NCBI GenBank assembly: GCA_020064725.1
Contig: JAGTWJ010000002.1
Location: forward strand, 2,914,001-2,978,000
DNA: 64,000 bases
Source: Drechslerella dactyloides
Lineage: Eukaryota > Ascomycota > Orbiliomycetes > Orbiliales > Orbiliaceae
Direction: 5' to 3'
Shown here: positions 1 to 12,047 of the stretch, piece after piece
Position numbering within the stretch: position 1 is the first letter of the stretch
Layout of the letters: every line of letters begins with the position of its first letter
Translations under genes and position numbers: made by a program
Notes under the pieces: generated by a model
Told to the model about the DNA's origin: nothing
Database searches by the model: none
What the model saw: only the letters and a program-made list of their open reading frames with translations

Positions 1-685
1 GGGTATACATATGTATACATAATGCCGCTCAGCATGCATATCGGAGTGAGAAAAAACATTACAATTGGTACATGTATGCGATAATTGAGAAACCCTGTCG
101 AGGCGTACAGCCCACGCGGACGCACGCCGGTAAACACAAAACAAATGAAAACGACAAGTGAAACAGACGATGGATGGTGTTTGGAAATCCCGGAACTCCA
201 GGAACCGTCAACTGCAGCTCTATTTTGCAGCCAACAGGCGCCCCATGATGAACACAAAGCAAGGTCAACATTAAAAAAAAAGAGTAGATGCACGCGTGCA
301 ACAAACGACGAGACGAGCAACGCATGACAGGAACAGCAGCGATAAGACAACGGGATAGATAACCTTCCGAAAACTCCGATAGTCGGCAGCTTGCATGGCT
401 GCGACAAGGTAGCTCCCGATGACACAGCAGAAACAAATGCGCATAACACGATAATAGTGGAGATGGATCGCGAACAGAACAGCGGGGAAGAGTTAACAAA
501 GATCGCCTGCTAAAAGCTCGCACAACAGAATTCAGGGCCTGTAAATGTCAAACGAAAAGTTCAAACAACGGATAACGGGGCGATAAAATGCAGAAGAGTC
601 CAGGTCTATCAAAACGTTGGAAATCGCGGGAAACGGGAAGTGAATATGAACCCAAGACTCGAAGAAATGTAGTAAATTCACCGCA
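1..685. other. 3' flank of the first gene, no gene seen
   Basis: This stretch holds the downstream flank of the minus-strand gene ending at 686. Open frames on both strands are short, of arbitrary composition and lack recognisable motifs. I see no RNA gene. Confidence 0.6.
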
Positions 686-2863
686 TCAAATGTCCACGTT
701 GTGAACCAGCGGCTTCGATGCGATCTCGGCAATCTGTGCATTGATAATCTTGTTCTGGTAGTCGATCCCCGCCATCACAGCCTGGTGATATCTATCGCCG
801 CTGTCAGCTCCACCTGCCTAAACAAAGAATCTATAAAATGGGGTGATGCATACTCTTCTTTCCTACTGGAAGCCTTTATTCTGCCGGCTGTCAATCGCAT
901 GATCCCCTGGTCGATGTTTCGGATATGCAACTCGATCGGAACCTCAACAATGCCCTCGAGCAAACTTGGAGCAGCCACAGTTTCGCGCAGCTGTTCGAGG
1001 TCGGCGGACATTCGCTCAAGTTCAACGACGGTCGCGGAGACATGGCTTAGCGCGGTCTTGCGGTAATGGCTGACGTTGTTCAGAAGCTTGACGTGCTCCT
1101 TGTTGCGGGCGATCTTCTGCTTATTGGCGCCCAGCTTGGTGAGGATGGCAGACAGAACTTCGTCGTTCTCAATCTTGATATGATTAGCTTCACGCGAGAC
1201 AATCTCATCTGCAGCAGCGGCAAGGTCAGCACGATCAGCCCGGCTCTGGCATTGAATCGGGGTCAACGGAGGAGACCCACGAATTGTATTCAGTCTGTCC
1301 TCCAGCTGGTCCAATATCGCCAGCACGCCCTGGGCCTCCATGACGAGTCGTTGCAGCTGACCGTCCATGCCTTCGGTCGTTTTCAGGAAGGTGTTGGAGA
1401 CATCCTTGCGGATCTGATCGTTGTCACGCCACATTACAAGGCTCGTGATGGACATCTTGGTCGCGGCCTCGCTGTCTCTTATGTCTTCGAGCGTCTTCTT
1501 GGCCCATTCGTCGAGTGCGAGAATGCTGTCGATCGTGCCCATCACGCGCGAGGAGAAGCGCGAGAGACTGCGTGAAGCGACGCGCGCAGTGTCACCAAAT
1601 TGCTCGAGGTGGATTGACAGCTGGTCGCTATATTCATTCAACGGAGTTAGCATGTTTTGATTTTGAGGGATAGAGGTTGAGTACATACCGACACGCTAGC
1701 CCGCTGACTCTGACGAGAGTGGTCAGGTCTCGGACGGCCATCTCGCTCGTCTTCATATCGTACGCCAACCGACTGCCGCCAACGGAGTCCTCCAAGATCT
1801 TCTCAAAGCTGAACTGCAGTTCCATCAACCGTTTGTAGTCTGGCGGGGCCTGGTCTCCCTTGCCGTAGTTGAAGGGCCCGCGTCTGCCGGTGCCGGATCC
1901 GCCCATTGTGCAGAACGGTAGATTCTCAGTAATGCCATGCATCCCCGGGAGATTGCACAGCGCCTTCAGCTTGGCCTCCGCGGACTCGGGGGCGAGGAAC
2001 TTGAAACCCATGAAGCCGATGGCGGCCAGCAGACCCGCGGTTGCCATCGTCGAATTGGGCGAAGGCAGACGTCTGCTATTCATTGTTTTCCGTTTCTTGG
2101 TTCTGGGCGGTGAAGCTCCATTAAAGGGGATGTTCTTTTCCTCCTCCAGGGTATCCGACTCCGAGTCCCGAACGACGCCATTGTCGTTCTGGGTGGCTGC
2201 ATCGATGCTCGACTTCTTCTTATGTCCGAGAGCGATCGGCGAGGCGGACAAGGAAGGACCGCGCACGTCGGAGGAAAACCGGACGCTACCTTTCTTGGGC
2301 GACTTTTTCATAATCGGGCGGATGATGTTCACGCTGGCGGGACTCGGCGACTTTGTGGCCTGCCGGTCCAACGTGCGGTTATCGCGCTCCTTATGTTCGA
2401 ATTGCAACTGGAGCTGAACGGCATCATCAATCGGCGTCTGCTCGCGCTTGCGCTTCCGCTCCCGCTCTCGGTCACGGTCGATGCCGTTAACATGGGCGGG
2501 GAGGGGAGCGACGGGGCTCGCGTGGGCGCTTGGGGTGTTACTTGGGTTCATGATTTGTGCTTTGGGGGTCGTCGGGCGCGACAGCGGGTACAGGGGTTTC
2601 TTAGACATCGTTCCCATGCTTGTCGCCGCCGAAGAGTATTCGGGGCCGGGTGTGAAGATGCCTTCGTCGTCAGAGGTGTCAAAGACGCCGTGGCCATTGG
2701 AGAGGCCCTTTGGGATCAGCAGATCCCTGCGCGGGATTAGGGGGATGTCGTCTTGCATCCGGTGTGGTCGCGGGTGAGGCAGCGTGATCCTGACGAGACG
2801 CTGCGGGGGGCGGGGGAAGGTTTTATCGGGGTCGAATGCTGCGAGATGGTTAGAGAGCTGCAT
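686..2863 (-). CDS. Unknown membrane-anchored coiled-coil protein, 687 aa
   Basis: I do not recognise this protein. Three exons join cleanly: 2863-1689, 1627-867 and 813-686. The first intron has donor GTATGT, a GCTAAC branch site and a TATAG acceptor; the second has donor GTAGGA and acceptor GCAG and is less certain. Residues 1 to about 290 are polar, low-complexity and rich in Ser, Pro, Lys and Arg, with basic clusters that could be nuclear localisation signals (RERERKRKREQ, KKRKTM). A single hydrophobic segment follows (about 20 residues around GLLAAIGFMGFKFLA). The remainder is a long helical, coiled-coil-like region ending in PLVHNVDI. A basic disordered N-terminus, one membrane span and a coiled coil would fit an inner nuclear membrane or other organelle-tethering protein, but that is inference. 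An in-frame upstream ATG at 2992 would add a hydrophobic leader; I prefer 2863 because the protein then starts in the polar region. Confidence 0.75.
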
Positions 2864-4860
2864 GGCAGAATGGATCCTTCCGCGACCAATGCCGAGAACG
2901 AGAACCGAGAATGCACACGGGAGGCAAAAACCGAAAACCAGGACGAGAGAAAAAAAAGAAACAAAAGAGCGAGGAACAAAAGAAAAGCGCACGGAATGAA
3001 AATGAACGAAAGGTCTACAGCTAGGTCGTGGACAACAAAGGAGCGTAATTGGATTCCAGGGATTCAGCTCCAGCTCAGCGGTAGCTCAAGCTGCTGGAAG
3101 ACTAGATGGAGGAGGAGAGGGGGGAAGCAGGAATCGAGCGCCGAGAAGAGGATTGCAAGGGCGGCGGGGTATATATAGCAGCTACCGTACCTTCTTGAGA
3201 TCGCAATCAGTCGACGAGAAGTGACGCGAGAGCACGCTGACTAACACCGGTGTCTTTTTTGGGGGAAGGTCGCCAGTCCGAGTGACTTCGCGTTATCGCA
3301 GAGTGGGTGCGCGAGGGTGTGTGTGACTCTTAAGGAGGCTGCGAGAAGCCTATCGGGGAGGCTGCCGGATCTGGAGCCAAGAGGAGAAGGATCCCGGGTG
3401 TGGAGCCGCGATGGGATGGCGATGGCGATGACGATGGCGACGGACGAACTGTCGGCGAGCGTATTAACAGGTTGATACGAGACCTAGACGGCGATGGAGG
3501 AGAGGGAGGAGAGAGAGGGCGCATCAGCACTGGCGACTCGGCCGGAGGTTCAGCGACTCGGCGATAGCGGGCACAAGAGCGATGGAGGAGTGGAGTGGAG
3601 TGGAGTGGAGAGGTGTGTGTGGAGAGGGTGTGTGGCAGGGGAGGCGGCGATGTGTTGGAGTCGCAGCTTTGGCGGGCGGGCGGCCAACTTGGCAGGTGCA
3701 GCCAGACGATAAGGTACACCACCACAGAACGGCGGCGGGAGACTTACAAACAGGCAAAGCTGGCAGCTAGGCGAGACGGCGCCCGCAGCAAGCAAGTGGA
3801 TAAGAGATGAGTTTAAAAGGGCAGGCCTCGGCTTCCGTCGCGGATCGATCGCCTGGCGGATGATAGTAGTTAGTTGGCACTGGGCGGTGGCTTCGGCAGT
3901 TCGCCACGATGGTGTTCGCTCGCAGCACTTCCGATGGAACGATGCCGGTGATAGTAATCGAGACGTCGTCGCAACAGACGGAACGGATGTGATATCGAAG
4001 GATGAAGGAGAGAGAGGGAGATGCCCCTCCATCGACGACAAAGATAATAACATGCCACCACTCGACATACTACTGCTGCTACTCTCTATACTAATGCTAG
4101 CCTCCGGGAATCGTTCTCCCCCGACGAAAACAATAACATTTCCCGTTTTGGCAATGTGATGGCGTCCGCCGGAGCTCGCCCGTCAAACGACCTCGCTCGA
4201 ATCCAAGACTCCAAACAACTGACCTGCATGTTTGATATTGCGTACACGCATGCCCTGCAGCTGGCGTGCCTGCCTGCCCGCTGTCACCGGCGGCTATCGA
4301 TAGCAGGGCCTCGATATCATCATATTCTATCGCATCAGCTGACCCCGCCGTGGTGGTCTCGGGAGCTTGCCCACGATGTGATATCTCACACCGACTCCCC
4401 ACTCAGCCCTTTTTACCATACTACGCTGGACCATGCCGTACTGGCACATTGCACGGGAACATACTAACCAAGTGAGTACGGTACATGTACTTGAGGAAGC
4501 AGCAGTGAATACTCGATAGTGTAGGTACTTATGTATCCGAGGAATGCGGCGTGGAAATCGAGGTGGCCGGGAGGTAGGGCTGCAGCCAGTCCCACCACAC
4601 CTCCACCGCCGCCTCCGGTGCGGCTGCTCAAACCCGGATTCTCATCCATCCCATACTACAAGTATACTATTCTGTGTACATCCACGACGTATCCACATCC
4701 CGCAGAGATAGCTAAGCTCTGGAAATCTTCAATCCACCTCCCCGCTGCGTCCTAGCCATCGTACATACACACTTATGCACGGGCAAGTTTGACCTCCAAA
4801 CTAACTTGTGCATACACTCAAGTAAGTACAGACTAGGCATAGATGCGCTAGCAGATGGTG
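2864..4860. other. Intergenic region with GGAGT repeat
   Basis: This is the upstream flank of the gene starting at 2863 and the downstream flank of FRG1. It contains a short GGAGT pentanucleotide run near 3587-3612 and purine/pyrimidine-biased tracts. The open frames are low-complexity and none has a recognisable domain or credible exon chain. Confidence 0.5.
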
Positions 4861-6565
4861 CTACCAGGCAAACTTGTCTCGCTTCTTCTTCTGCCGGATG
4901 TCCAACAGCGCCGACTGCAGGGCGCCCTCCCGCCGCGCCTTCTTCAGTATCCGCACCTGCTCGTCGTCCAGCTGCTGCCCAGCCCTGCATCCAACCTCCA
5001 TCAGCATCATAACCCATAAAAACCAGATATCAAAACCACAGTGAACCCGCAAATGAATAAGGATAGGGATAAGTAGTAGGGGGAACGTCACTCACAGCGT
5101 CTCCAGCTCCCGCCGGCTGATCCGCTCCTCCCGCGCCCCTTCCTTCCGCACCTTCGTCTTGAACCGCCGCTGCCCGCGAATCACCCACGTCTCGCCAAAC
5201 CCAATACTCTCCGCATCCCCACGCACCTCCACCACCGCCCCGACACCAACACCACCACCTCCTTTACTATTACCGCTGACGCTCTTCTCCTCCGCGCGCA
5301 GAAACCGCTCCCGAAAGTCCTGTAGTCCCCAGCCCGTCTCCGTCTTCACGGGGATAAACTCCTCCTCCGGCCCCATCGCATCGCGAGTCGCGCTCAGCAC
5401 CCCGATCTTGTCGCAGGCGAGGTAGCGGCCGTGGTGGCCCTTGAATGCGAATTTCGTCGACGAGGGCACCCGCGTCGGCGTCCAGACTTGGCGGACCTAC
5501 ATCATTCACTCATATATCAGTACCATACCATAGCGCGACTGCTAACATGCAGTCTCCAAGTCCGCCGTCGTAGTTTTTGAATGTAATGTAAGAAACAAAA
5601 GTGTGCTTGTAGGAGGGTGGAGAGGTATATGGGGGGGGACGTACATCGTGCGGCTCTGCAGTCGCGAGATCCTCCCCGTCCACGTCCCGCAGAACGGAAG
5701 CGAACACCTTCCCGTTAGCGTCGCACGCCAAACACGTCGGCGGCGACGACGCCTGTATTCATTATCAAAAATCTGTCAGCCAGCACTCCCTTACTCCCTC
5801 GCTCTGTTAAACGTATGCATGTGTATCGGCAAGCGTGTATGATGTTATTTATATCGGCCGGCTCCGGGCGTTGAAATGTGGGAAAACAAGCTTAGGCCAA
5901 CCGAATAGATCCGGGATACCAAAAGCTTGAGCTGACGATAGGTTTAGATGGATGGATGGATGGACGGCCGGCCGTCCACGCGAGCAGACATGGCGTGTGG
6001 CCCCTGTCTGCAGGTCTAGACGTCCGTAGACGCAGGTACCGTGCCCACATCCCATCCACACCACCATCTAGCACCCCGCCCGCCCTCCCTCCTTCCCACG
6101 CCGCATGGCATTCCAAGCCACCGAATTCCCATCCCTTTCCTGAAATCCCATCTTTTCGGTGCACATGAATCATGACGTCGCCGCAGCCTTATACACCCCG
6201 CCCACGGTCCGCAGTCTGGATGTAACGGTGAGAAAGGGAAGGGTATAGGTACTCACGAATGCAAATATCACAGGGCCGCGAATGTCGTCCAAACTGTCCG
6301 AATTAACCCACCCGTCATCCGCATCAACATCCTCACTCACAACCCTCCTCTCCTTCTCCTTGCCTTTATCCTTGGAAACCTCGCCTTCCTTTCCGCCTGA
6401 ACTGGTACTCGTCGACGCGCCGAATTTCTCAGCGGTAGAAGCGGACAGGGATGCAGCGGTAGCAGCGATGGTGGTATTCGCCCGCTCGTCGTCCTCGGCG
6501 CGCTTCCGCTTCGTGCTCTTCAGTGGCTTTTTGTCGCCTTTGAACTGCAGCGGCTTGACCGGCAT
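4861..6565 (-). CDS. FRG1: FRG1-like protein (fascin-fold, pre-mRNA/actin associated), 313 aa
   Basis: Four exons (6565-6257, 5752-5645, 5496-5096, 4984-4861) sum to 314 codons. The N-terminal half is lysine-rich and acidic/low-complexity (KSTKRKRAEDDE). The family core follows: DGWVNSDSLDDIRGPV, then PTCLACDANGKVFASVL, TAEPHDVRQVWTPTRV, KFAFKGHHGRYLACDKIGVL and RDAMGPEEEFIPV. The C-terminus is lysine/arginine-rich (DIRQKKKRDKFAW). These are hallmarks of FRG1, a nuclear/nucleolar protein with a beta-trefoil fascin-like domain that is linked in animals to RNA processing and actin bundling. Intron 1 is about 500 nt, long compared with the 50-150 nt introns elsewhere here, and contains a GGAT-type repeat (5947-5963). 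The region just upstream of the ATG has CGTCT pentamer and CGTC/CGTT tetramer runs. Confidence 0.93.
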
Positions 6566-7527
6566 CGCGTGACTCGTCTCGTCTCGTCTCGTGGTTGTTA
6601 CCGGCGTAACGTGTCGTAAGCGGGAGTAATTGGCGGATGTATCGTCCGTTCGTCCGTCCGTCCGTTCAGCGGGCCGTGAGTATATGTATATAGAGTTGCG
6701 ATGGGAGGATGATGAAGTAATGGAAACTGCACGAATGAGTCGCGCGAATCGGTGCACGCCGCAACTTGGGAACAAGTTACTTGGCTTGGCCACGTTGGGC
6801 GTGCAGTGCAGCAGTAGCAAACCTCGGCTACGCTGCCGCATTTGGTTTGACAGATCCAAACACCAACCATGCTCATTCAGGGTCCACTGCATCCACACGG
6901 CCATGCACGCATGCTTCATGCACAATACTCTCGTCAATGTTACCAGATTTACAACTCTTCGCCGACCGGTCGCCGCGAACTATCGTCGAGACGGCGAGCT
7001 ACATCTACGAGGTCAGGAGTGTGTATGTGAGAGAGCGGATCAGTCTGGCTCGTTCGTAAGCTGCCTCGGACGGAAAAAAGTAGCTAGCTACAATCCACCC
7101 ATCCATCCATCCATCCATCCATCCATCCATCTCCACTCTCCCGCGTGTAAAAATTCTGCCGACTCGCAACAGGAAACGACGCCGCGCCCGCTCGCAATGT
7201 ATGTAATGTAACGTATGTAATGGAAAGTAGCAAAGGCGCTGAATCGAGCAGAGCAGAGTATAAAAAAAACAAAAGACAGGCAGTGAGCAGCGTAGGTGAA
7301 ATCAAGCGTCCGACCGCGACGGCCGAGTGGTCGCGTCGGCGAGTGGGATGCGACATGCGAGCAGTAAGATTCCAGTCCATTATTTCGTTTCCATCGTCCA
7401 TCCATCCATCCACCCCTCCATCCATCCCTCCATCGTGCCTCCTCCGCATCCAAGGAGGCGGGCAAACGCAAAGGCAAAACAACCGCTAGCGGGTAAAAAT
7501 GCATATAAGAGTCGGTAGCATGGCGAA
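6566..7527. other. Intergenic, microsatellite-rich spacer between FRG1 and UBC11
   Basis: The spacer has no credible gene. It contains CGTCT-like pentamers (6572-6592), CGTC/CGTT tetramers (about 6640-6668) and two ATCC tetranucleotide tracts (about 7097-7131 and 7395-7434). Confidence 0.6.
7097..7131. repeat. ATCC tetranucleotide microsatellite
   Basis: About eight consecutive ATCC units between FRG1 and UBC11. A second, interrupted ATCC tract lies at about 7395-7434, and related GGAT tracts occur at 5947-5963 and 25459-25481. Confidence 0.9.
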
Positions 7528-8186
7528 CTACTCCTCCTGGTGCCGCTTCTCCAGCAGACGGCGATACTCCTTCGGATCCTCATCCCACAGCTGCGCCGCC
7601 TGCCCGTTCAGCGGACTCTTATTGTTCGGCTCCCCGAGCAGACTCTGCAGCGACAGCAGAATCGACGAGATATTGTACACAGCGCTCCATTTATCCTTCA
7701 GAATGTCGAGGCAGATGCGGCCGGCCATGTCGACGTTCGGATGGAACATCGGCGTCTTGAAGACCACCGTGGGCGGCTGCAGCGGGTAATCGCTCGGGAA
7801 GGAGAACGAGAGCTTGAACGTCTTGCCCTCTGTCGTCGTAAAGCTGCGTTAGCGCGGTTCTCTCTCTTTCACGCAAACAGCGGTGGGGCCAGACTAGAGG
7901 GACGGATGAGGGATGGGTATATGTACCAAAGTAGGTGCCGTCGGGGCCGGCGATGGTGCCGGTCCACTTGAGCAGGTTGGACGGGTCGTCTGGAAAGGCG
8001 GAGACGCCGGGAGACGGCGACATCATGAGCTGCATCAGCTCTTTCTGCAGGCTGTAGTATTCGGCGACGCACGTTAGCGACGGGGACAAGCGCATCTAGG
8101 AGCGCAGGCGGTACGTACCGTTTGGTGACATTGGTGACGGACGCGCCGGCCGGGGCGGCATTCGTGCTGGTGGACGAGACGCTCAT
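7528..8186 (-). CDS. UBC11: Ubiquitin-conjugating enzyme E2, UBE2C/Ubc11 type, 164 aa
   Basis: Three exons (8186-8119, 8051-7927, 7829-7528) sum to 165 codons. The product matches the UBE2C group of E2 enzymes. These charge ubiquitin for the anaphase-promoting complex and prime substrates such as mitotic cyclins. Visible hallmarks are [14 protein letters not shown] at the N-terminus, the [15 protein letters not shown] segment, the HPNV motif, the active-site Cys at about residue 104 in [12 protein letters not shown], and [12 protein letters not shown], which is characteristic of this E2 type. Length is close to human UBE2C (179 aa). The second acceptor is best placed at 7830; the upstream AG would break the frame. 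The ATG lies 392 nt from the CHK1 ATG, head-to-head. Assignment to the APC/C E2 rather than another E2 rests on the LLGEPN region and the N-terminal extension. Confidence 0.93.
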
Positions 8187-8578
8187 GCTTGCTTGCTATT
8201 CTGTGTCGCAGAGCTAAGACGGAGGGTTACCGCGCGGACGAAGATGGCGATCGAAGAAAGCGAAGTGGTGTCGGTCGGGTGATGAATGAAGGAGAGAAGA
8301 ACGGACGGACGGACAGGCAGACAGCAGACAGACAGACAGAAGTTGGAAGGACTTGACAATACACCGTCGGGCGACAGACAGGAGGAGAGCAGTGGAGATG
8401 AAAGAAGAAGAAGAGAAAGAGAAGAAAGAAGAAAACCGAGAGAAAGGCCGCCTGCGGTTTTGACTGGCAGCGCCTGTTGGCCCCTCAACGCAGCGCCGAC
8501 AATAAACACGTTTGACGTCCGAAAGCTGTCAGCTGTCACCGCGTCAAATTGCACTCCACGACATCCGCCCCCGCCATT
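8187..8578. promoter_or_regulatory. Shared divergent promoter region of UBC11 and CHK1
   Basis: These 392 bp separate the start codons of two cell-cycle genes transcribed in opposite directions. The UBC11 half has GACA/GACG simple repeats (8300-8340) and a purine-rich tract (8380-8450). Nearer CHK1 there is an inverted pair of TTTGACG heptamers (8511-8517 and, reversed, 8542-8548) and a repeated AGCTGTC. The heptamers loosely resemble E2F/MBF-type sites, but this is inference only. Confidence 0.55.
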
Positions 8579-10646
8579 ATGGCCCAGGTACGCATCATCT
8601 CCCCCTGCATCTTCCCGTCCGCTGTCTAGTTCAGGAGTTCTGATTCAAGAGCAGACCTCGCACAGCCAGCTGGCCCCGCTGCCCACCGAGCTGCCGTTCG
8701 ACCTGATATCCGAGACCCTCGGCCGCGGCGCATACGCATTGTACGGAGATATTGCCCCGCCGTGACCTCAATACTTACAACGGACGCATTGCTAACCGGC
8801 CAATCGCGTGCGTGTAGCGTCCGCAAGGGCCGCGACCATGGCTCCGGCGCCGTGTGCGCCGTCAAGTTCATCCACAAGCAATACTCCGAAAAGTACGGCC
8901 ACATCACGCCCAAGCAGCTGCTGCTCGAGGTCGCCCTGCACCAGCACGTCGGCCATCACAGGAACGTGATCCAGTTCTACGCCAGCGAGGAGAACGACAC
9001 ATGGCGCTGGATCGCCATGGAGTTCGCCGATGGCGGCGACCTCTTCGACAAGATTGGTGGGTCCAAGCATCTCTATCACCCTACGAGATGTAATGTCTGA
9101 CAATGTGTCGTGCAGAGGCGGACGTGGGCGTTCAGGGCGATATCGCCCACTTCTACTTCCACCAGCTGCTCGCCGGCACCGAGTTCATCCACTCGAAGGG
9201 CGTCGCCCACCGCGACATCAAGCCCGAGAACATCCTGCTCGACCACAACGGCAACCTCAAAATCGCAGACTTCGGCTTCGCAAGCTTGTACAAGCACAAG
9301 GGCAAAGTCAAGACCAGCACCCAGCTCGTCGGCTCCCCGCCGTACGTCGCGCCAGAAGTACGCATGCACTCCCCACTGCTTCCAGACATCCGTTCGCACG
9401 TTGGAAAAACTGACACTAACTCGCAGGTTACCGGCTGACGGACGCAGGTATCCCAAGGTGTCGGATACGTCGGCGACCAGGTCGACATCTGGTCCTGCGG
9501 CGTCGTCCTCTTCGTCCTGCTCACGGGAAACACGCCCTGGGACGAGCCGACGGACCGCTCGCCCGAGTTCTACGAATACAAATCCACCGGCGGCAAGGCC
9601 ACCTACGAACCTTGGAACCTCATCAACGAAGACGTCCTCTGTACGTGCTCATCCCATCCTAGCTTCTGCCGTTCCCCACCATTAACATCATACCAGCACT
9701 CATCCGCGGCATGATGGCCGTCAACCCCGCGAAACGGCACACCGCGGACGACATCAAAAAGCACCCATGGTACACCACCCCCAACCCGCTGATGACCTCC
9801 AACGGCACCTGCCGCGACGGCCTCGCCCTCGCCACCCGTCTCGTCGAAGGCCTCCACGTAGACTTCACCCAAACGAACCCGCGCACCCTCGTCGCCTCCA
9901 CCCCCGACGACGCAGACGCAATGGACTACGACGACGGCCATCCCGCCTCCACCGCCGCCACCGAACACACCTACCACCGCGTCTCCAGCGCCTCAACCGA
10001 GGTCATCCCGAGCACCCAAGCCCTCAGCGAGGACATGCGCTCCCTCTCACTCGACTGGGCCGATGAGAACCCAGAGCTAAACTGCAGCCAGCAGCCAAGC
10101 CAATACCTGCGCTCCAAAGCCCCAGCACCACCGGCACAGCAGCCAGACCTCAACTACACCTACAACTACAACGACGACCAAATCCTCGCATCGATAAGCG
10201 AAGACCCCGTACAATCGCAATTCGCAGCACAACCGTCCGTCCCAATGACGCTAACGCAGGCCGCCCGCCGCTTCAACGACATCTGTCCCGCGGGTCGGAT
10301 GACGCGCTTCTACACCATCTGGCCATACTCGCGCTTCCTCCCGTTGCTGCTCAGCGCGCTGCGAAAGGCCAGCGTCCCCGTTGACGCGCGCAGTTACGAT
10401 GGCAAGATCACCGAGTTGCGAACGCAGGGCGCGACGGCGTACGTTAAGGTTAAGACGCGGGATGGGCGGAAATGTGTGCTTGCGGGGACGGTGGGGATCG
10501 AGAGGGTGACGAGCGGCGGCGGGGAGGGGTTGTTTGTTGTGAATTGGGATAAGGCGAAGGGGGATCCGGTTGAGTGGCGGAGGTTGTTTAAGAGGGTCAG
10601 CGTGCTGTGCCAGGAGGCGTTGTTCCGGGGTCGTGGGCTGGGGTGA
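8579..10646 (+). CDS. CHK1: Checkpoint kinase Chk1, 572 aa
   Basis: Six exons (8579-8587, 8655-8740, 8818-9056, 9116-9357, 9448-9640, 9697-10646) give 573 codons. The serine/threonine kinase domain occupies about residues 18-300: glycine loop LGRGAYAFV, catalytic Lys48 in VCAVK, HRDIKPEN (Asp145), DFG (Asp163), APE, and GNTPWDEPT, which is typical of Chk1. After a linker with several SQ/TQ sites (SQQPSQY, QSQF; about 10080-10225), possible Rad3/ATR phosphorylation sites, comes a C-terminal KA1-like region (RMTRFYTIWPYSRFLPLLLSAL and onward). Known role of the family: a nuclear kinase that blocks mitotic entry after DNA damage. The first coding exon is only 9 nt (Met-Ala-Gln). In intron 4 an AG at 9425-9426 sits too close to the CTAAC branch site and would give a stop, so 9447 is used. 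Confidence 0.95.
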
Positions 10647-12047
10647 GAGAGTGAAGTTGGTGTATGTGGATGATATAGTGATTATGATGATTACGATATA
10701 ATGAATTATTCATCACGCAGTTGGCTTGTTGTATGTGCCAACCATGGCCCGTCAGCTTGGCGGGGACACGTAGTGTAGCTGTTGTAAAATTGGGAGCCGG
10801 TCGTTGCTGTGTTACACAAAATGGATTATATCTACCTACCTACCAGGATCACGATATCCATGCAGGGACCCCAGCAACCAGGGCGACTCACTCCGTCGAT
10901 ACCTCTATCTTTACCCTCTCATCCAAGCTATCAAGTTCGCCCTTGAGGTCACCGTCCACTCACTACTCTTCACTTTCCTTTTCTCCATACCCTTATGGTT
11001 GCTCTCCGTTGCAACGCTTCCTATCTTCCGGCCGGACTTTAGTTTCCCGATAATTACCTCAATCCATGGCACACAGTCGATACGTCGGTCGCCAATTTTG
11101 GGTGAGTATACGAGGCATGTTGCCAGTTTAGACACATCTGTCTACTTTGATGCGGTACATCGAGTGGCACTTTAACAAATCTCTATAGATCGAGTCACAC
11201 AAGATGAATGAACTCTTCCAGCTGGAGTAACTGTGGATGTGCAACCATCGGATTCGAGCCGAGCTAGATCTTGACCGTAACGGTGCGAATGGCATCTTTA
11301 ATGGTACTTATATATTATTTCGGATCTTATGAAATCTAGCAATCTGAGTATACCGCTGACATATAGCGAGCACAGCCGTGGAAGCGATTTATTCCGGTGA
11401 TAGTTTTTCGAGAGGTTATTTTAAATTTGCTGGTCTGTTTGGTTCGCACTCTACGATACCGCGGCCGATATTTTCAACAAAGCTTCACTGCGTCCGTCGT
11501 TCATGAATATTTAAATTTGTATAAACCTCGATATAGATTATATTAATGACTTAGCCAGCTGAAGAACAATAGGCTGAACATACCTCTCGGTACACCAAAT
11601 GTTAAGCTATAATGGAAATCATCAATTAATTACCACAATCGATCCCAAGATGTTAAACTGGAATATTGAGTAATTACGTCTATAGATGCGAAAAAAGGTT
11701 GAATTCGAGTGGAGTGCGCCAGAAGCGATGAAAGTACCCAGCTGCGGATTTAGTTATAGTTCACAATTGGAATCTCCGCGCAAGACTTTGATCTTCATCT
11801 CGCACACTGCGGCTGAGCCAAGATCTCGAGCGTTGGCGTTCACGCGGCCAAACCTGCCAGCCTCGTGCAGGATCGAAAACAAAGACAGTCTGATCTCGGC
11901 ATGCCATCTGGCGGAGGAGCAACCGATCCTGTCCAATGATGCTCGAATCGCCTGAGCCTTGCGTCAAACATCAGATAAAAGCGGAGTTACGACGCTGGCA
12001 ACTCCGCTCCAGCTTTAGCACCTGCACGGAAAATTGCAGACCCTACG
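10647..12047. other. AT-rich intergenic region
   Basis: The left part is the 3' flank of CHK1. From about 11.1 kb the sequence becomes AT-rich and holds only short open frames. A GATTCGAGCC string near 11250 resembles a tRNA B box only superficially, and no cloverleaf fits around it. Confidence 0.5.

Noticed and set aside
1066..1575. Plus-strand frames over the first gene
   Set aside because: Antisense to the coiled-coil exon, which splices cleanly and gives a coherent protein.
7097..7434. Regular ATCC tracts considered as a CRISPR-like or tandem array
   Set aside because: Simple tetranucleotide microsatellites without spacers, in a eukaryotic genome.
11240..11265. tRNA B-box-like string
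   Set aside because: GATTCGAGCC lacks the GGTTC core, and no A box or acceptor stem pairs around it.
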